From: Blepharisma japonicum
Taxonomy: Eukaryota; Ciliophora; Heterotrichea; Heterotrichida; Blepharismidae
Assembly: GCA_949751835.1 (NCBI GenBank)
Contig: CATKHK010000008.1
Location: 496,001 to 560,000, forward strand
Length of the DNA stretch: 64,000 nucleotides
Direction: 5' to 3'
A model generated the notes under the pieces. It saw only the letters and a program-made list of their open reading frames with translations. It ran no database searches and was not told the DNA's origin. The translations under genes were made by a program, and so were the position numbers. This document shows, one piece after another, positions 11,673 to 21,555 of this stretch (positions are counted from its first letter, which is position 1; the number at the start of each line of letters is the position of its first letter).

Positions 11673-12896
11673 ATTTATTTCAGTTAAGGATAATAATAGA
11701 ATTAATGACAAAAGAGAAATATTTATGTGAATTTTTCGAAAACTCAGACCTGAATCAATATAAATAATATATTTTCTCGATTTTGCATAAAATTAAGATT
11801 AAATTTTTCTTCACAAATGAATTTTATAAATGGCTAATTTTATTAAATAGTAACCGCAAGTAACCCTTTATATTCTTTTAGCTTAGAAGAATATGATCAA
11901 ATTATTCTGTATTATTTTGCGACATAGATTCTAGTATAGGATCATAATTATCCCCTGAAAAGAGCGCCAAAATCTCTAACTATAAAGATTAAGGCTTTGC
12001 AAAAATTTATTAATCAAAATCATTGTTTATAGGAAAAACTATAAATCTGAATAAGGCAGATTCTGGTTTCGATGCTTTCTCATCAAATCTTTCAAGCTTT
12101 TATTTCATTCCAAAATTATTCATATTTAAATTATGATTATTGATTAATCATGCTATGATCATAGTTCCATAATTGTTTATCCTACGAGATTGCAATATAA
12201 AAAATTAATTTTAAGCTGAATGTTCAAAATTTTATATTTTTTAGGACTAAATTTCTATTCAATAATTTTAACTTAATCAATTCATACAAAATTCCTCCTT
12301 AAGTAGGCTAAAGTGATTATTTAAAGCCAACGCTATCTTTTAAAATCATAATGTTCCAATTTTGTAACATAGTTAACTTAAAGGACTTCTAAGCTTATGC
12401 AAAATATCAATTTAATGATTATAATTATTCAATGAATAATCTATCTTTCACATATTTTCCTTAACTGCTAAGTAAATGATCCAAGGGGAAATCAATTTCA
12501 ATATCTAAATAGCCAAAACAAATAATTTTCATATTAAAACTAATAATTTTCTATTTAATGTCTTTTGTATTTTTAAGTCTTATTTTCCTTTTAATTTTAA
12601 TATTTCTGAAGCATATTGTTTTAGAATTGAAAGATCTTTCAATCGAAAGTGAACTAATTATAAGCTTATGTAGTTATGCATTTCATTAAGCACAAAATTT
12701 TATCAATGATATTGATGCAAATAATAAGATAAAACTTCATAAGCATAATAGAATTCTTTGATTCAAGCAATTTTTAAATAGTAATCCTATCGTTTTTTTA
12801 TAATAAGCTTGATTTTTTATACCTTCGCTATCATTCTCTACCTTGAGTACAAATCTTCAGCAAAAGATAATATTGGCTCTGCATTCAGTTTATAAA
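11673..12896. other. AT-rich spacer with decayed minus-strand coding scraps
   Basis: Within about 11,920-12,110 two coding-like minus-strand pieces can be read: KLERFDEKASKPESALFRF followed by IVFPINNDFD and TAA, and SGDNYDPILESMSQNNTE and TAA. They are separated by stops with no plausible micro-intron. I take them as the worn remains of a gene. The rest of the stretch shows nothing I can support. Confidence 0.4.
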
Positions 12897-13259
12897 ATGG
12901 TCGAAAATAGTTGGAATTTCCAGTTCCTCCCTCCTCAAGTCGACGTATACTCTAAAGCTGAAGTATTTTCAAACCTTATTCACTCAGCCAAAGCCTATAG
13001 CTCTTGTGGGCCAGTCGTAAAGAAATTTGCTGAATGTCGTAAAAGACCAATTGGGAAAATAGTGGATCCAGAGACTTGTCAGCCTTATGCAGAGCATTTG
13101 ATTGAGTGCTATAATGAAGTTAAGGGAGTCCCTGCAACCTGCAAGACCTCATATGAGAAAGTTTTCAACTGTCTTGAGCATGGTGGGAAATGCGAAGAAG
13201 ATTTAAGAGGATATTTAGATTGCAAACATCCAGCCACTTCTAAATACGAAAAGTACTAA
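12897..13259 (+). CDS. NDUFA8: Four-CX9C protein, candidate mitochondrial complex I subunit NDUFA8
   Basis: 120 residues. Four motifs with exactly nine residues between the cysteines are visible: CGPVVKKFAEC, CQPYAEHLIEC, CKTSYEKVFNC and CEEDLRGYLDC. This is the twin-CHCH layout of NDUFA8, an accessory subunit of respiratory complex I imported into the mitochondrial intermembrane space by the MIA40 oxidative pathway (family knowledge). ATG at 12897 gives a ~37-residue N-terminal segment (ENSWNFQFLPPQVDVYSKAE), similar in length to other NDUFA8 proteins; the frame is also open further upstream but only from a TTG. No intron. Other four-CX9C proteins are possible, but length and spacing fit NDUFA8 best. 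Confidence 0.7.
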   Translation: MVENSWNFQFLPPQVDVYSKAEVFSNLIHSAKAYSSCGPVVKKFAECRKRPIGKIVDPETCQPYAEHLIECYNEVKGVPATCKTSYEKVFNCLEHGGKCEEDLRGYLDCKHPATSKYEKY

Positions 13260-13609
13260 TAGAATTTGCTGAATAAAAAGTGCTTAACGAATAATCTGTT
13301 TATTTTTCTATTGAATTAAATAAGCAACTCTAGAGAAAACAATTTTAAGAAAACATAAGCAATTATTATATGGAAATTTGAGAATAATTAAATGTTGATA
13401 TTATTTGTTAACTAAGAAAAAACATCCAGCTAATTTGATAATCTTAACTTAATAATTTTATTTCATAATATTCATGTAAGCATTTTTGCTAAAAAAGAAG
13501 ATCTCTAATTGAGATTTAAAATTAAGAATTCTCTATTGAAATACTTTATAATTATCAAGTATTGGTTCTTTGAAAAACAAATAATTTATTAATATCATCA
13601 TCATTTTAT

Positions 13610-15860
13610 TCAGCGAGCTGAAGCCCACAGCAAACCCTTGTGCTTTTTGTTGTTGTTAATAATTCAGCTATCTAGCGTTTTTGCATCTTTAACTTGTCCT
13701 CCCAGTTTCTTACATTCATTTTCTCCTTTATTTGTTCGAGCTCCTTGGCCTTCACTCTCAGAATTCCTTCATGGAATACCTTGATCTGTCTGTCCACCCC
13801 TGCAATTGATATGCTGCTTTCTTCTCCTTCTTGGCTTCTTAGATATCCTTCAAAACGATGACTGTACAGGACAATATCTGTCAGCCTAAATCTACTTCAA
13901 CGAAAGGGTAGACGTTCTAGTTCTTTTATTAACTTTTTCCTCAGGTTTTTATATCTCATACACTCCTCCATCATACGCATTTCGGTTTCTTCCCGACTAT
14001 ACACGCCACAATTGCTGGAAAGTGCAAGATGTCTTATATGTGCATTTTAATTTCTGAAATTGAAACCTGCCCTCAATTTATAAATTGCTCCTATGGCTAG
14101 CTGTCTATTAGAGTTAACTCTCATAAATGTTGGAGTGTAGGTGTGAATTGCTGCTTCTTTAAGCCACATTCAAACCCGGATCGTCTTTTCTATTTCATTC
14201 ATTAGCCTGTGCATAACTTCTCTTAAATTGTACGCTTGGACTTTGCAAGTTAATAATCTTCCCCATTGCCCTCTTTCCAATGATGCAATGTTCTCTTTGT
14301 CTAAAGATTCATCCACCGTAAGCTCCTTCAAGAAGAGTTCACATTTTCTCTCACGGCAAGTTTTCAGATCGGCTTGTGATGGCAACTTCTCGTGACATCT
14401 TGTTTTTGGAGTCTAGCACCCTTTGTCTAAAGATTAGTGCTCGTTTTCGACAATGATTTTGAACTGTAATTCAGCCTAAGTCTTCCAGAGATGTCTTTCA
14501 AGCAATTCCCTTCAGTGCAGAAAATAAATTCCTAGCTATTTTCATCCTCTCTTTGTCAATCAGCTCCAGCAGCTTTTGATCCCATTTTCTTGAGCACACT
14601 CTTTAGCATATAGCGTTGTTGAGATCATATGCGCTTCTGCTATCGCCGCTCTACTGGTTATCGACAGGATCTTAAGCCCTGAAATTAGGCCTTGAACAGT
14701 TCCGCACGTTATCTTCATCTTCTCTAGCGTCATTTTTTGGTCTGACTTCATCACTAATTTCCTCCCAGTAATTTTACCCAAGTATTTGAATCTCTCCGTT
14801 TTTCCAGCTTCACTCCACCTAATCATAAGGTTCGGTCAATTTGCGTCTTCTTGTAGTTTATCCAGACTGATTTAGAGATTTTTATTGCTAGAGAGAATTC
14901 ATATGCTCAAGTGCAGCTAATGCCACAAAGTAGTTGCAGTTCTTCAGTGTTATTGGCTACTAGTACAATGTCACCTGAGTAGAGCAAGATTCCTATTCTT
15001 AGTCCTTGTTTTCTGAACCTAACTCCTAAATTGGACTCTTCAACCCTTCTCGCCAGCTCATCTGGTATGAAATTGAAGCATAAAGGGGAGGAAGTACCAC
15101 CTTGTCTAACCCTCTTTTTGATGTCGATCCTCTCTGATAGATGCTCATTTATGATTATTTGACTTCTGCCTTCATATTATAACGCTTGCAGCATACTAAT
15201 TGTATCCCTAGATATTCCTTTGTTTTTCATTAACCTATAAATGTCTGCATGCTCGACTGAATCGAAGGCTTTGCTTATGTCTAGAAAGTCACATACCAGT
15301 CCTTTCTTCTTTTTGCTATATGCAAGTATTGTTTCCAGGGTAAATATTTGGTCTCCAGTGGACATGTTTGACATAAGCCAGCCTGTGCTTAATGCAGTAG
15401 ATTCTTATGGCAAACCTGATTTCGAATCCTTTTGTTAAGGTTTTTGTCTATTATTTATAGGTAGAGTTTAATAAACTGATGGGTCTGAAATCTCGCGGAT
15501 CCTTGGATTCAGGCTTTTTTTGGAAAAAGCACTACAAGTGCTGAATTCATTTTCCCTGCCTTTCCTCCCATATTTGCTGAATTAACTTGTACATTATCTT
15601 TTCAACTAGCTCTCCACCATTCTTAATAAATCCAGCCAGTAAATTGTCAGGACCTACCGCTTTTAAGCTTTCTAATTGTTTGATAGTGTCATTTACCTCT
15701 TCTCTGGCCGGGATGTTGTGATCACTAGCAAGATCTAGCCGCTGCCAACCAGAACTTAGGTATTGTGTTTCGTCACTCCACTATTTTAGCCTCTTCACCA
15801 CTCATGAATTTAATCGGTCCCACTCTCTTTGCCCTTTTAATTCTTCTTACAATTTAATTT
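13610..15860 (-). mobile_element. Broken non-LTR retrotransposon (LINE) fragment with reverse transcriptase
   Basis: Read on the minus strand, reverse-transcriptase blocks appear in the expected order: VGPDNLLAGFIKNGG (~15,640), DPRDFRPISLLNS (~15,490), DISKAFDSVEH (~15,270), GGTSSPLCFNFI (~15,090), the YxDD-equivalent YSGDIVLVANN (~14,970), FKYLGK (~14,780) and a C-terminal zinc-knuckle-like NCGVYSREETEMRMMEEC (~14,000). Frames are interrupted by several stops and shifts, and the catalytic YADD reads YSGD, so this is a dead copy. No apurinic endonuclease domain lies upstream before the neighbouring gene at 15,886, so it is 5'-truncated. In-frame TGA sits where Trp fits (CTWAYEF), so it was coded in the host's code. 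A short (ATC)3 run near 13,597 could mark the 3' end. Clade not assigned. Confidence 0.85.
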
Positions 15861-15885
15861 ATTAATATCAGAAATGAATACATAA

Positions 15886-17439
15886 TTAATTAGACATTTT
15901 CGCTCGTCTAGAATCAATTGGAGAAACAGCTCTTATACTTGATGGAGATATATGTCTTAAGCCATATATCAATATCGGCCTTTCTGTTTTAACCACTCTT
16001 AAAGCTGACAACGATCTTTTATGTTCATATATAGGAAGTCCATCTTGAAGCATATCTATTTCAAATTTATCTTTCATGAATGGGTTTTTCTTTACTCTTG
16101 GAATATATTTATCTAAGTCTATTGTTCTACTAAACCTAGGCAAATTTATTTCTTTATTTTTGATATTCCCAACTACACCTGTTTGTGATAAAATTTGTGG
16201 CTTTAGTTTTAATTCTTGCTCTACCATTTTATATAGTAAGCTGTTTGATGACTCTTTTCTTCTACAAAAGACTTGGTTTACCATTAGAGCTTCAATTTTT
16301 TTTAAAGGAGACTTTTTATTTTCTTCAAATTTTATAATTGTTTCAGATTTTTTCAAAGGGGATTTTTTAATTTCTTCACTTTTCAGCAGTTTTTCTTGCT
16401 CTTTTTCTCTTTTTCTTTTCCTTCTCGGTGTTAGGCTTCCTTTCAGCTCTTCTTCTATAAATGTTAGCATATTAACCCTTTCTTCAATGTTTTTTACTTT
16501 ATCTGTAGATCTGCTTCTAATTGCAGACCATGAATCTTCTCCTCTTATTCTCTTTAAAAAATCATTTTTTCCAATTTGTAAAGCCAAAGCACTAGGTGAT
16601 ATACAAATACACGTAGAAGATCTCACAGTATTATGCAAAACGTCCTCTTCACCAAATAATTCACCAACACCTAAAATCGAGATTTGGCTTTGATGGGAAT
16701 AATCTTTATTTAAAGGTTTTATCTCTTTTGGGTATCTTGAAAGTCCTCTTTCTACTGTAATTCTTTTATAGAACGCAAATTCTCCTTGTCTTATTAAATA
16801 AACACTATCAGAATCTTCGCCTTCTCTGTAAACAACTTGATTTTTTATATAATTTTTTTCTTTGAAATTATAAGTCAATTTAGATAATGTACCTTTGGTG
16901 CTTTTATTGAAAATTGGCAAAGCATGCAAAAAATTTACTAACTGATTTCTTTTTTCCCTTACAAGTTTTGAGATCATATGGTCATAGTCAGATTTTTCTA
17001 ACACTACAAAATGGGTTTGTACTTTACATTTAACAGAGGCAGCTCTTGGTTTTGAGTTTTCAAGGGCTAGTTCTCCAAATGCAGCTCCATTGCCAAGCTG
17101 AACAACTTCAACAAAAACTGACTCTCCTGTGTCTTCTTGTTTAATAGGGATTTCGATACCAACTTTTCCTTTAATTATAATATAAAATTTAGTTCCTTTA
17201 TCTCCAAAACGAAATAAATATTCCCCAGCTTCACAACACTCATGCAATAGAAATCTACAACATGTATTGTGAGCAATTTCGCCTTTACTTTCAATCAGCT
17301 GCTTGAATACTTTAGCATGTTTTGTCATTTCCATTAGTTTAGAGAGTTCAGATTGCGTCCTTTCATTTGGTTTTTTGCTACAAATGTGTATGACTGCTTC
17401 AATAAGCTTATCTAAATCATCATAGGAATTTTCAGTCAT
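15886..17439 (-). CDS. Protein with two cyclic-nucleotide-binding domains
   Basis: 517 residues, no introns. The first CNB domain (about 60-165) has a textbook phosphate-binding cassette, FGELALENSKPRAASV, with the Arg that contacts the cyclic phosphate. The second (about 175-290) has FGEEDVLHNTVRSST, a looser cassette that still keeps an Arg. A Lys-rich, low-complexity tail of ~225 residues follows, with repeated SPLKK elements that look like phosphorylation sites. There is no kinase domain, no TM segment and no clear docking pseudosubstrate, so it is a PKA-regulatory-like or free cAMP/cGMP sensor of the kind common in ciliates. It sits back to back with a LINE fragment at its 3' end and has a decayed partial copy of itself upstream. 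Confidence 0.9.
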   Translation of the reverse strand: MTENSYDDLDKLIEAVIHICSKKPNERTQSELSKLMEMTKHAKVFKQLIESKGEIAHNTCCRFLLHECCEAGEYLFRFGDKGTKFYIIIKGKVGIEIPIKQEDTGESVFVEVVQLGNGAAFGELALENSKPRAASVKCKVQTHFVVLEKSDYDHMISKLVREKRNQLVNFLHALPIFNKSTKGTLSKLTYNFKEKNYIKNQVVYREGEDSDSVYLIRQGEFAFYKRITVERGLSRYPKEIKPLNKDYSHQSQISILGVGELFGEEDVLHNTVRSSTCICISPSALALQIGKNDFLKRIRGEDSWSAIRSRSTDKVKNIEERVNMLTFIEEELKGSLTPRRKRKREKEQEKLLKSEEIKKSPLKKSETIIKFEENKKSPLKKIEALMVNQVFCRRKESSNSLLYKMVEQELKLKPQILSQTGVVGNIKNKEINLPRFSRTIDLDKYIPRVKKNPFMKDKFEIDMLQDGLPIYEHKRSLSALRVVKTERPILIYGLRHISPSSIRAVSPIDSRRAKMSN

Positions 17440-17759
17440 TTTTATATACTAATTTTAATTGTTAGTGGGCAAAGATTAGAATTATTTATTTAAGAGTGTT
17501 TGTTCAACTAGCTGGCCTAATATTTAGTCTTTATAAAAAACTTTGTTTAGAATTTCCTTCCTGGCTTTCAATTCTATAATTAATTTAATTATTTGTACCT
17601 TCTTCATTTGCCAAATTTTTTAATTTGCAAATAACTAATACTCACTAATAAAAGCTTTAAATTTATATAATTGAATATATTTGAATATCTGAGGGATTAA
17701 AATTAAACAATTTTAATAAAAAATTTATAAATAAAGCTGAATAGCTGGACAGATATGAC
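17440..17759. other. AT-rich upstream flank of the CNB gene
   Basis: 320 bases with no gene. Pieces of it (for example around 17,660-17,740) resemble sequence at about 18,230-18,330, suggesting that the promoter region was copied along with the 5' end of the gene. Confidence 0.45.
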
Positions 17760-18250
17760 TTTAATCAGATTTTTTCAATATAAAATAAGTTTAAAATTTA
17801 CATTTACAGATGTAGGCTTAAGATTAAATGTTTCTCCTGATTCTTTTCCATCCTCAAATGGAACAAATATAAATAAAGTCTTACTTTTCTTATTCTTCCA
17901 TCTAGTTGAAAAATCTATACAATCTTCATATGATTATAATATAAAATTTTGTTGCCGCATTTCAAAATGGTATAGATAATAACCTTTAAACAAAACTCAG
18001 ATTGCAAGTATCCAAAAAAATAATTTTAGGCAATTTGACCTTTCTTTCCAATAAACTCCTTAAATAATTTAGCATTTTTAAAATTATTATTAGTTTTGAA
18101 ACTCATATCTGTCATATTACTAGTGTTTTATTGGAGATTGTAATAATTGATTCATTATCATCATAAGGACATTCAATCATTTTTCTAAACTAATCTTAAA
18201 TATTATTAAGCCATTAGTCAATGATTAGATTTTGAATACTTAGGATTATA
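17760..18250 (-). pseudogene. Decayed copy of the 5' part of the cyclic-nucleotide-binding gene
   Basis: The minus strand from about 18,190 downwards parallels the start of the live gene at 17,439: MIECPYDDNES against MTENSYDDLDK, then KNAKLFKEFIGKKGQIA against KHAKVFKQLIESKGEIA, and a worn version of the first CNB strand (AACAAAATTTTATATTATAAT against AACTAAATTTTATATTATAAT). The leader upstream of the ATG is also similar. The copy is interrupted by stops and length changes and fades out near 17,760, before the first phosphate-binding cassette is complete. It lies in the same orientation directly upstream of the parent, so it looks like an old tandem partial duplication. Confidence 0.65.
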
Positions 18251-19011
18251 AGTTCTATTGAATATTTAAAAGGGATTTTGTAACAGAAAATTTTAGATTT
18301 AAACGGTATTGAAACTTTGTAAAAATTTCAAAAATAAAATATCCAGAAACGCTCAAGCATGGAAAATAAATAAATAATTATTAACTAAATGCATGTCAAA
18401 GGACTTTATTAATATTAATACATTTTCTGATAAGTATGATATTATAATATTTTAATTTTGAGCCTTAAATCCCAAGAATTACTCAATTTCGATATTAAAT
18501 TTGCTAATTAGAGCTCTTTTTTACATAAAATAACCATTTGATTGTGCCAGGAAAAAAAATTATATTTTCAAATGCTTAAGCTTAGATAAAAATAACAGAC
18601 ACCTAACTTATCTTTTATAATCACAAATTGCTGCCTTTTCCTAATCTTATCATTAACCTAAAATTTTCAATTTTAGCTAACTGAAAACTCCCAAAAATTG
18701 CCTACATGTCTAAACATTGTGGGAAATTGTGATCACTTTCTCAATATACCCTACCAGAGCCTTCCCTAAAAGAAGCTCATTTCGACTCAACGTATATATA
18801 GCTTCTCTGTCTCATTTCACAGACAATAAAATGGCTAGGATTCTTCATATATTTCATTTTATTGATAAATTATTTTGAATAGAAGAGATTTAATTAAATC
18901 TACAAAATAAATTTCTATGCGAATTCTCTATGTAATATCTCTAAACTTAAAACTCGTATATTCTATATACTTGAAATCAATAATCTTTCACCTTTTACTT
19001 ATAGTTAAATA
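18251..19011. other. AT-rich intergenic stretch
   Basis: About 760 bases upstream of the kinase-RING gene. One 31-codon plus-strand frame at 18,706..18,801 (starts MSKHCGKLWSLSQYT) has reasonable composition but no further support. Nothing else seen. Confidence 0.45.
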
Positions 19012-20610
19012 ATGGAGTATTACGCAAAATACCGATACACTCAACTTCATAAGATGCCTCCAAATAAAAGAATCCTTATCGCAGAACTAAAGAATCGTCA
19101 TAAGCAATCTGACAGAGTGCCTCTTATTGCAGCTGTTAAAGAATTTTCAACAATTAAGCATAATTATGAGAACGAAGCAAAAATTTTTTCAGAGGTTAGT
19201 GATATGGCACATAGCATAGTCAAATATTATAATCATCTGAAGTATGATGATAAATTCTTTATTTTCATGGAATATTGTGAAAATGGAAGCATCTCACAAT
19301 CAATGAAAAAGCTTTTAAGTGAAAATACATATTGGTCTCTCTCATGGCTTGTCAAACAGTTTAAAAACATTACATATGCTCTAAATGTATTGCTGGAGCA
19401 CAAAATTTCACATAGGGATATAAAGCCTGAAAATATTTTTGTCTGTAAAAATTGACATTTCAAATTGGGCGATTTCGGGATCACTCGAAGGCAAAGTGGC
19501 TTGTCAGAAGAAACTTACCCTATTACAGGTACCATTTTGTATATGTCACCAATACTTTTAAAATTGTATTTTGATAAAATTCAGAATAGTGATAAAATTA
19601 ATCTTGAAAAGGAAGATGTTTGATCACTTGGTAAGACGTTTTTCGAGATTTTAATTAAAAAGACTGGAGTTGATTTTCAAAAATATAGGGGTAAGTCCAT
19701 TCAAAATTCCAATAAGATGAGAAGATGCTCCTTCGCCCAAATCATGTATGAGTACGAAAGCTCATTTATTGACATAATTTATAAAAAACTTCTCAAGCAT
19801 GATATTCCGGAAAAATTAGCTCTACTTATAGCTCAAATGCTTAGAACCCCTTATAAAGATAGGCCTTCTTTATCAGATGTCTATGAAAGCTTAGAAAGGA
19901 TTCAAGTAGAAATAGGTGACCTAGGAGATTCAGAGCCTAATTGGGTCTCGTATCTACATCCAGAAAAACCAAAGGAAAAACTTGATACCTCCAAAAAAGA
20001 CAATCTCCTGAAACTTTTAGAGCAAGAAGAAAACCGTATTGGAAAAGTAATAAAAACCTATTTCAAGCATGGTTACATATCTTCAGAAGATGATGCTGAC
20101 GTAAAAACTATCAGCATAGAGTCTTCGCTAAGCTCTCAAGACTGTCTTAATACTTTGCCATTAAATGACCCATCACAGGAAAATGCAACAATTTCTGCTG
20201 AAAATTCATATGAATATGTAGACGGAGATACATTATCAGAAGAAAACCCATTGAGCACAGAAAGTGAAATAGACACCGATGGGGATTATGATTCACCGTC
20301 AGATAATACAACAATTTCTAATGAAACTCATCTAGCCATTGAAGAAAACTTGTATGATGAAAAATCCAAAACACTCCCTGAATCAAATAATCGGTGTGGG
20401 CTGTGTGGTGAATGGTCTGATAAAGATCAGATTAAACTAGATTGTGGGCATTATTATGATGTTCCCTGCTTATCTGAATATATAAATTATCCAAATACCA
20501 GGCCCCATTGTCCTGTATGCAAGGTGAAAATAACTTGGAAAATGTTATCAACTGGTGGATTGCTAATCAGTGATTCAGCTATGAATAAAATGCTTTACTT
20601 AATAGAATAA
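19012..20610 (+). CDS. Ser/Thr protein kinase fused to a C-terminal RING-type finger
   Basis: 532 residues, no introns. The N-terminal kinase domain (about 1-300) carries AAVKEFS (ATP-site Lys), MEYCENGS (hinge), HRDIKPEN (catalytic loop), LGDFG and DVWSLG, where the invariant Trp is TGA (19,621). The Gly-rich loop is not recognisable, and APE is replaced by MSPILL. A ~150-residue acidic Ser/Glu-rich linker follows. Near the C-terminus comes a zinc finger: CGLC, then CGHYYDVPC, then CPVC. It matches the C3HC4/H2 RING spacing except that Asp stands at the fifth ligand position. A RING would suggest E3 ubiquitin-ligase activity, so the protein may couple phosphorylation with ubiquitination (inference). 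It faces the next gene tail to tail with 15 bases between stops. Confidence 0.85.
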
Positions 20611-20625
20611 TCAATATAATTTTCA

Positions 20626-21264
20626 TTAAATATACACTCTTTTCTGCTTGTTAGGCTTAGGGAATGAAAAATTAGGGCTGTAAAATATTTTATCAGGGAT
20701 TTTGGCTGTAAAATCTGGAGGATTTAAATAGCTTTCAAATGCAAAAGATTTTTCAGGAAAATCTGAATTTTTTTTCATTTTTTGATAATAATCAATTGCG
20801 CGATTCATATCATTTAAATTAGGATCATTAATTATCAGTTTTCCATTTAAATTTGCTTTTCTTCTCTTTGGTGACCCAGGCTCGCTCATTCGTTTTCTAT
20901 TTTGATCAATTTTTCCAAAATAGCCTAAAGCACTACTATGTTTATTATCACCTAAGATTCGATTAATGCAAAATTCTGAGGCACAAGGATAAGGGGAAAA
21001 CCCATGGATTTTTTCAAGTTTGTGGTTGAGCTTTGTCATGACAGAACATTTGCAATTAATTGGATGCTTTTCTAGAATTTCTATGCTTTTTTCAAGCTTT
21101 GGATAGTTTTGAAGAGACGACCGTATAATATCTGTTAGGTCTGTTTGAGGCATGCTTCAATTAATCCGATGTGAGGGGTTTTTCATCGGGAATTCATTGA
21201 GGATTAAAGAAGATTCTTTGCTTTTTGGCGTTTTTGACATTGATAAGTTCAAGATTTCTGACAT
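20626..21264 (-). CDS. Hypothetical basic protein
   Basis: About 212 residues if started at the ATG at 21,264; a shorter start at 21,153 (MPQTDLTD) gives 175. The longer form reads through one TGA as Trp (HRINWSMPQ) and gives good protein, so I favour it. Features seen: a Cys-containing helical segment (NCKCSVMTKLNHKLEKIHG), a basic nuclear-localisation-like patch (SPKRRKANLNGK), a Tyr/Lys helix and a Pro/Phe-rich C-terminus. No known domain. Convergent with the kinase-RING gene. Function unknown. Confidence 0.6.
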
Positions 21265-21555
21265 AAATTTCAATCTTCCTTTATTTATATGTGGCGATAT
21301 AAATAATGAGCATTATTTAAAATGTTTAATACGTCATAAAGAAAAGTTTTTTGATTTTAATAAAAATAAAATAGGCCATAAGATATCGATTATTATGTGA
21401 TGGCTACAATTTAATTCAATTTTGCAACTTTTGAACTTTATTATTATTGAGTCTCTTTTGTTTTTTTCACTGATCCGCTTAAATTCTATTAATAAGAGCT
21501 TATTGAGTTTGATAAAACCCTGCCATCAATTTACTTAAATAATTTTTTATATTCT

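Noticed and set aside
16076-16693. 205-codon hydrophobic plus-strand frame
   Set aside because: Antisense to the Lys-rich tail and second CNB domain of a clear gene; Phe/Ser-rich composition is what Lys/Glu codons give on the other strand.
18706-18801. 31-codon plus-strand frame MSKHCGKLWSLSQYT...
   Set aside because: Composition is protein-like and TGA reads as Trp, but it is short, isolated and has no intron or homologue support.
21152-21400. 82-codon plus-strand frame starting MLQLIRCEGFF
   Set aside because: Antisense to the likely N-terminal extension of the 20,626..21,264 gene and without any domain.
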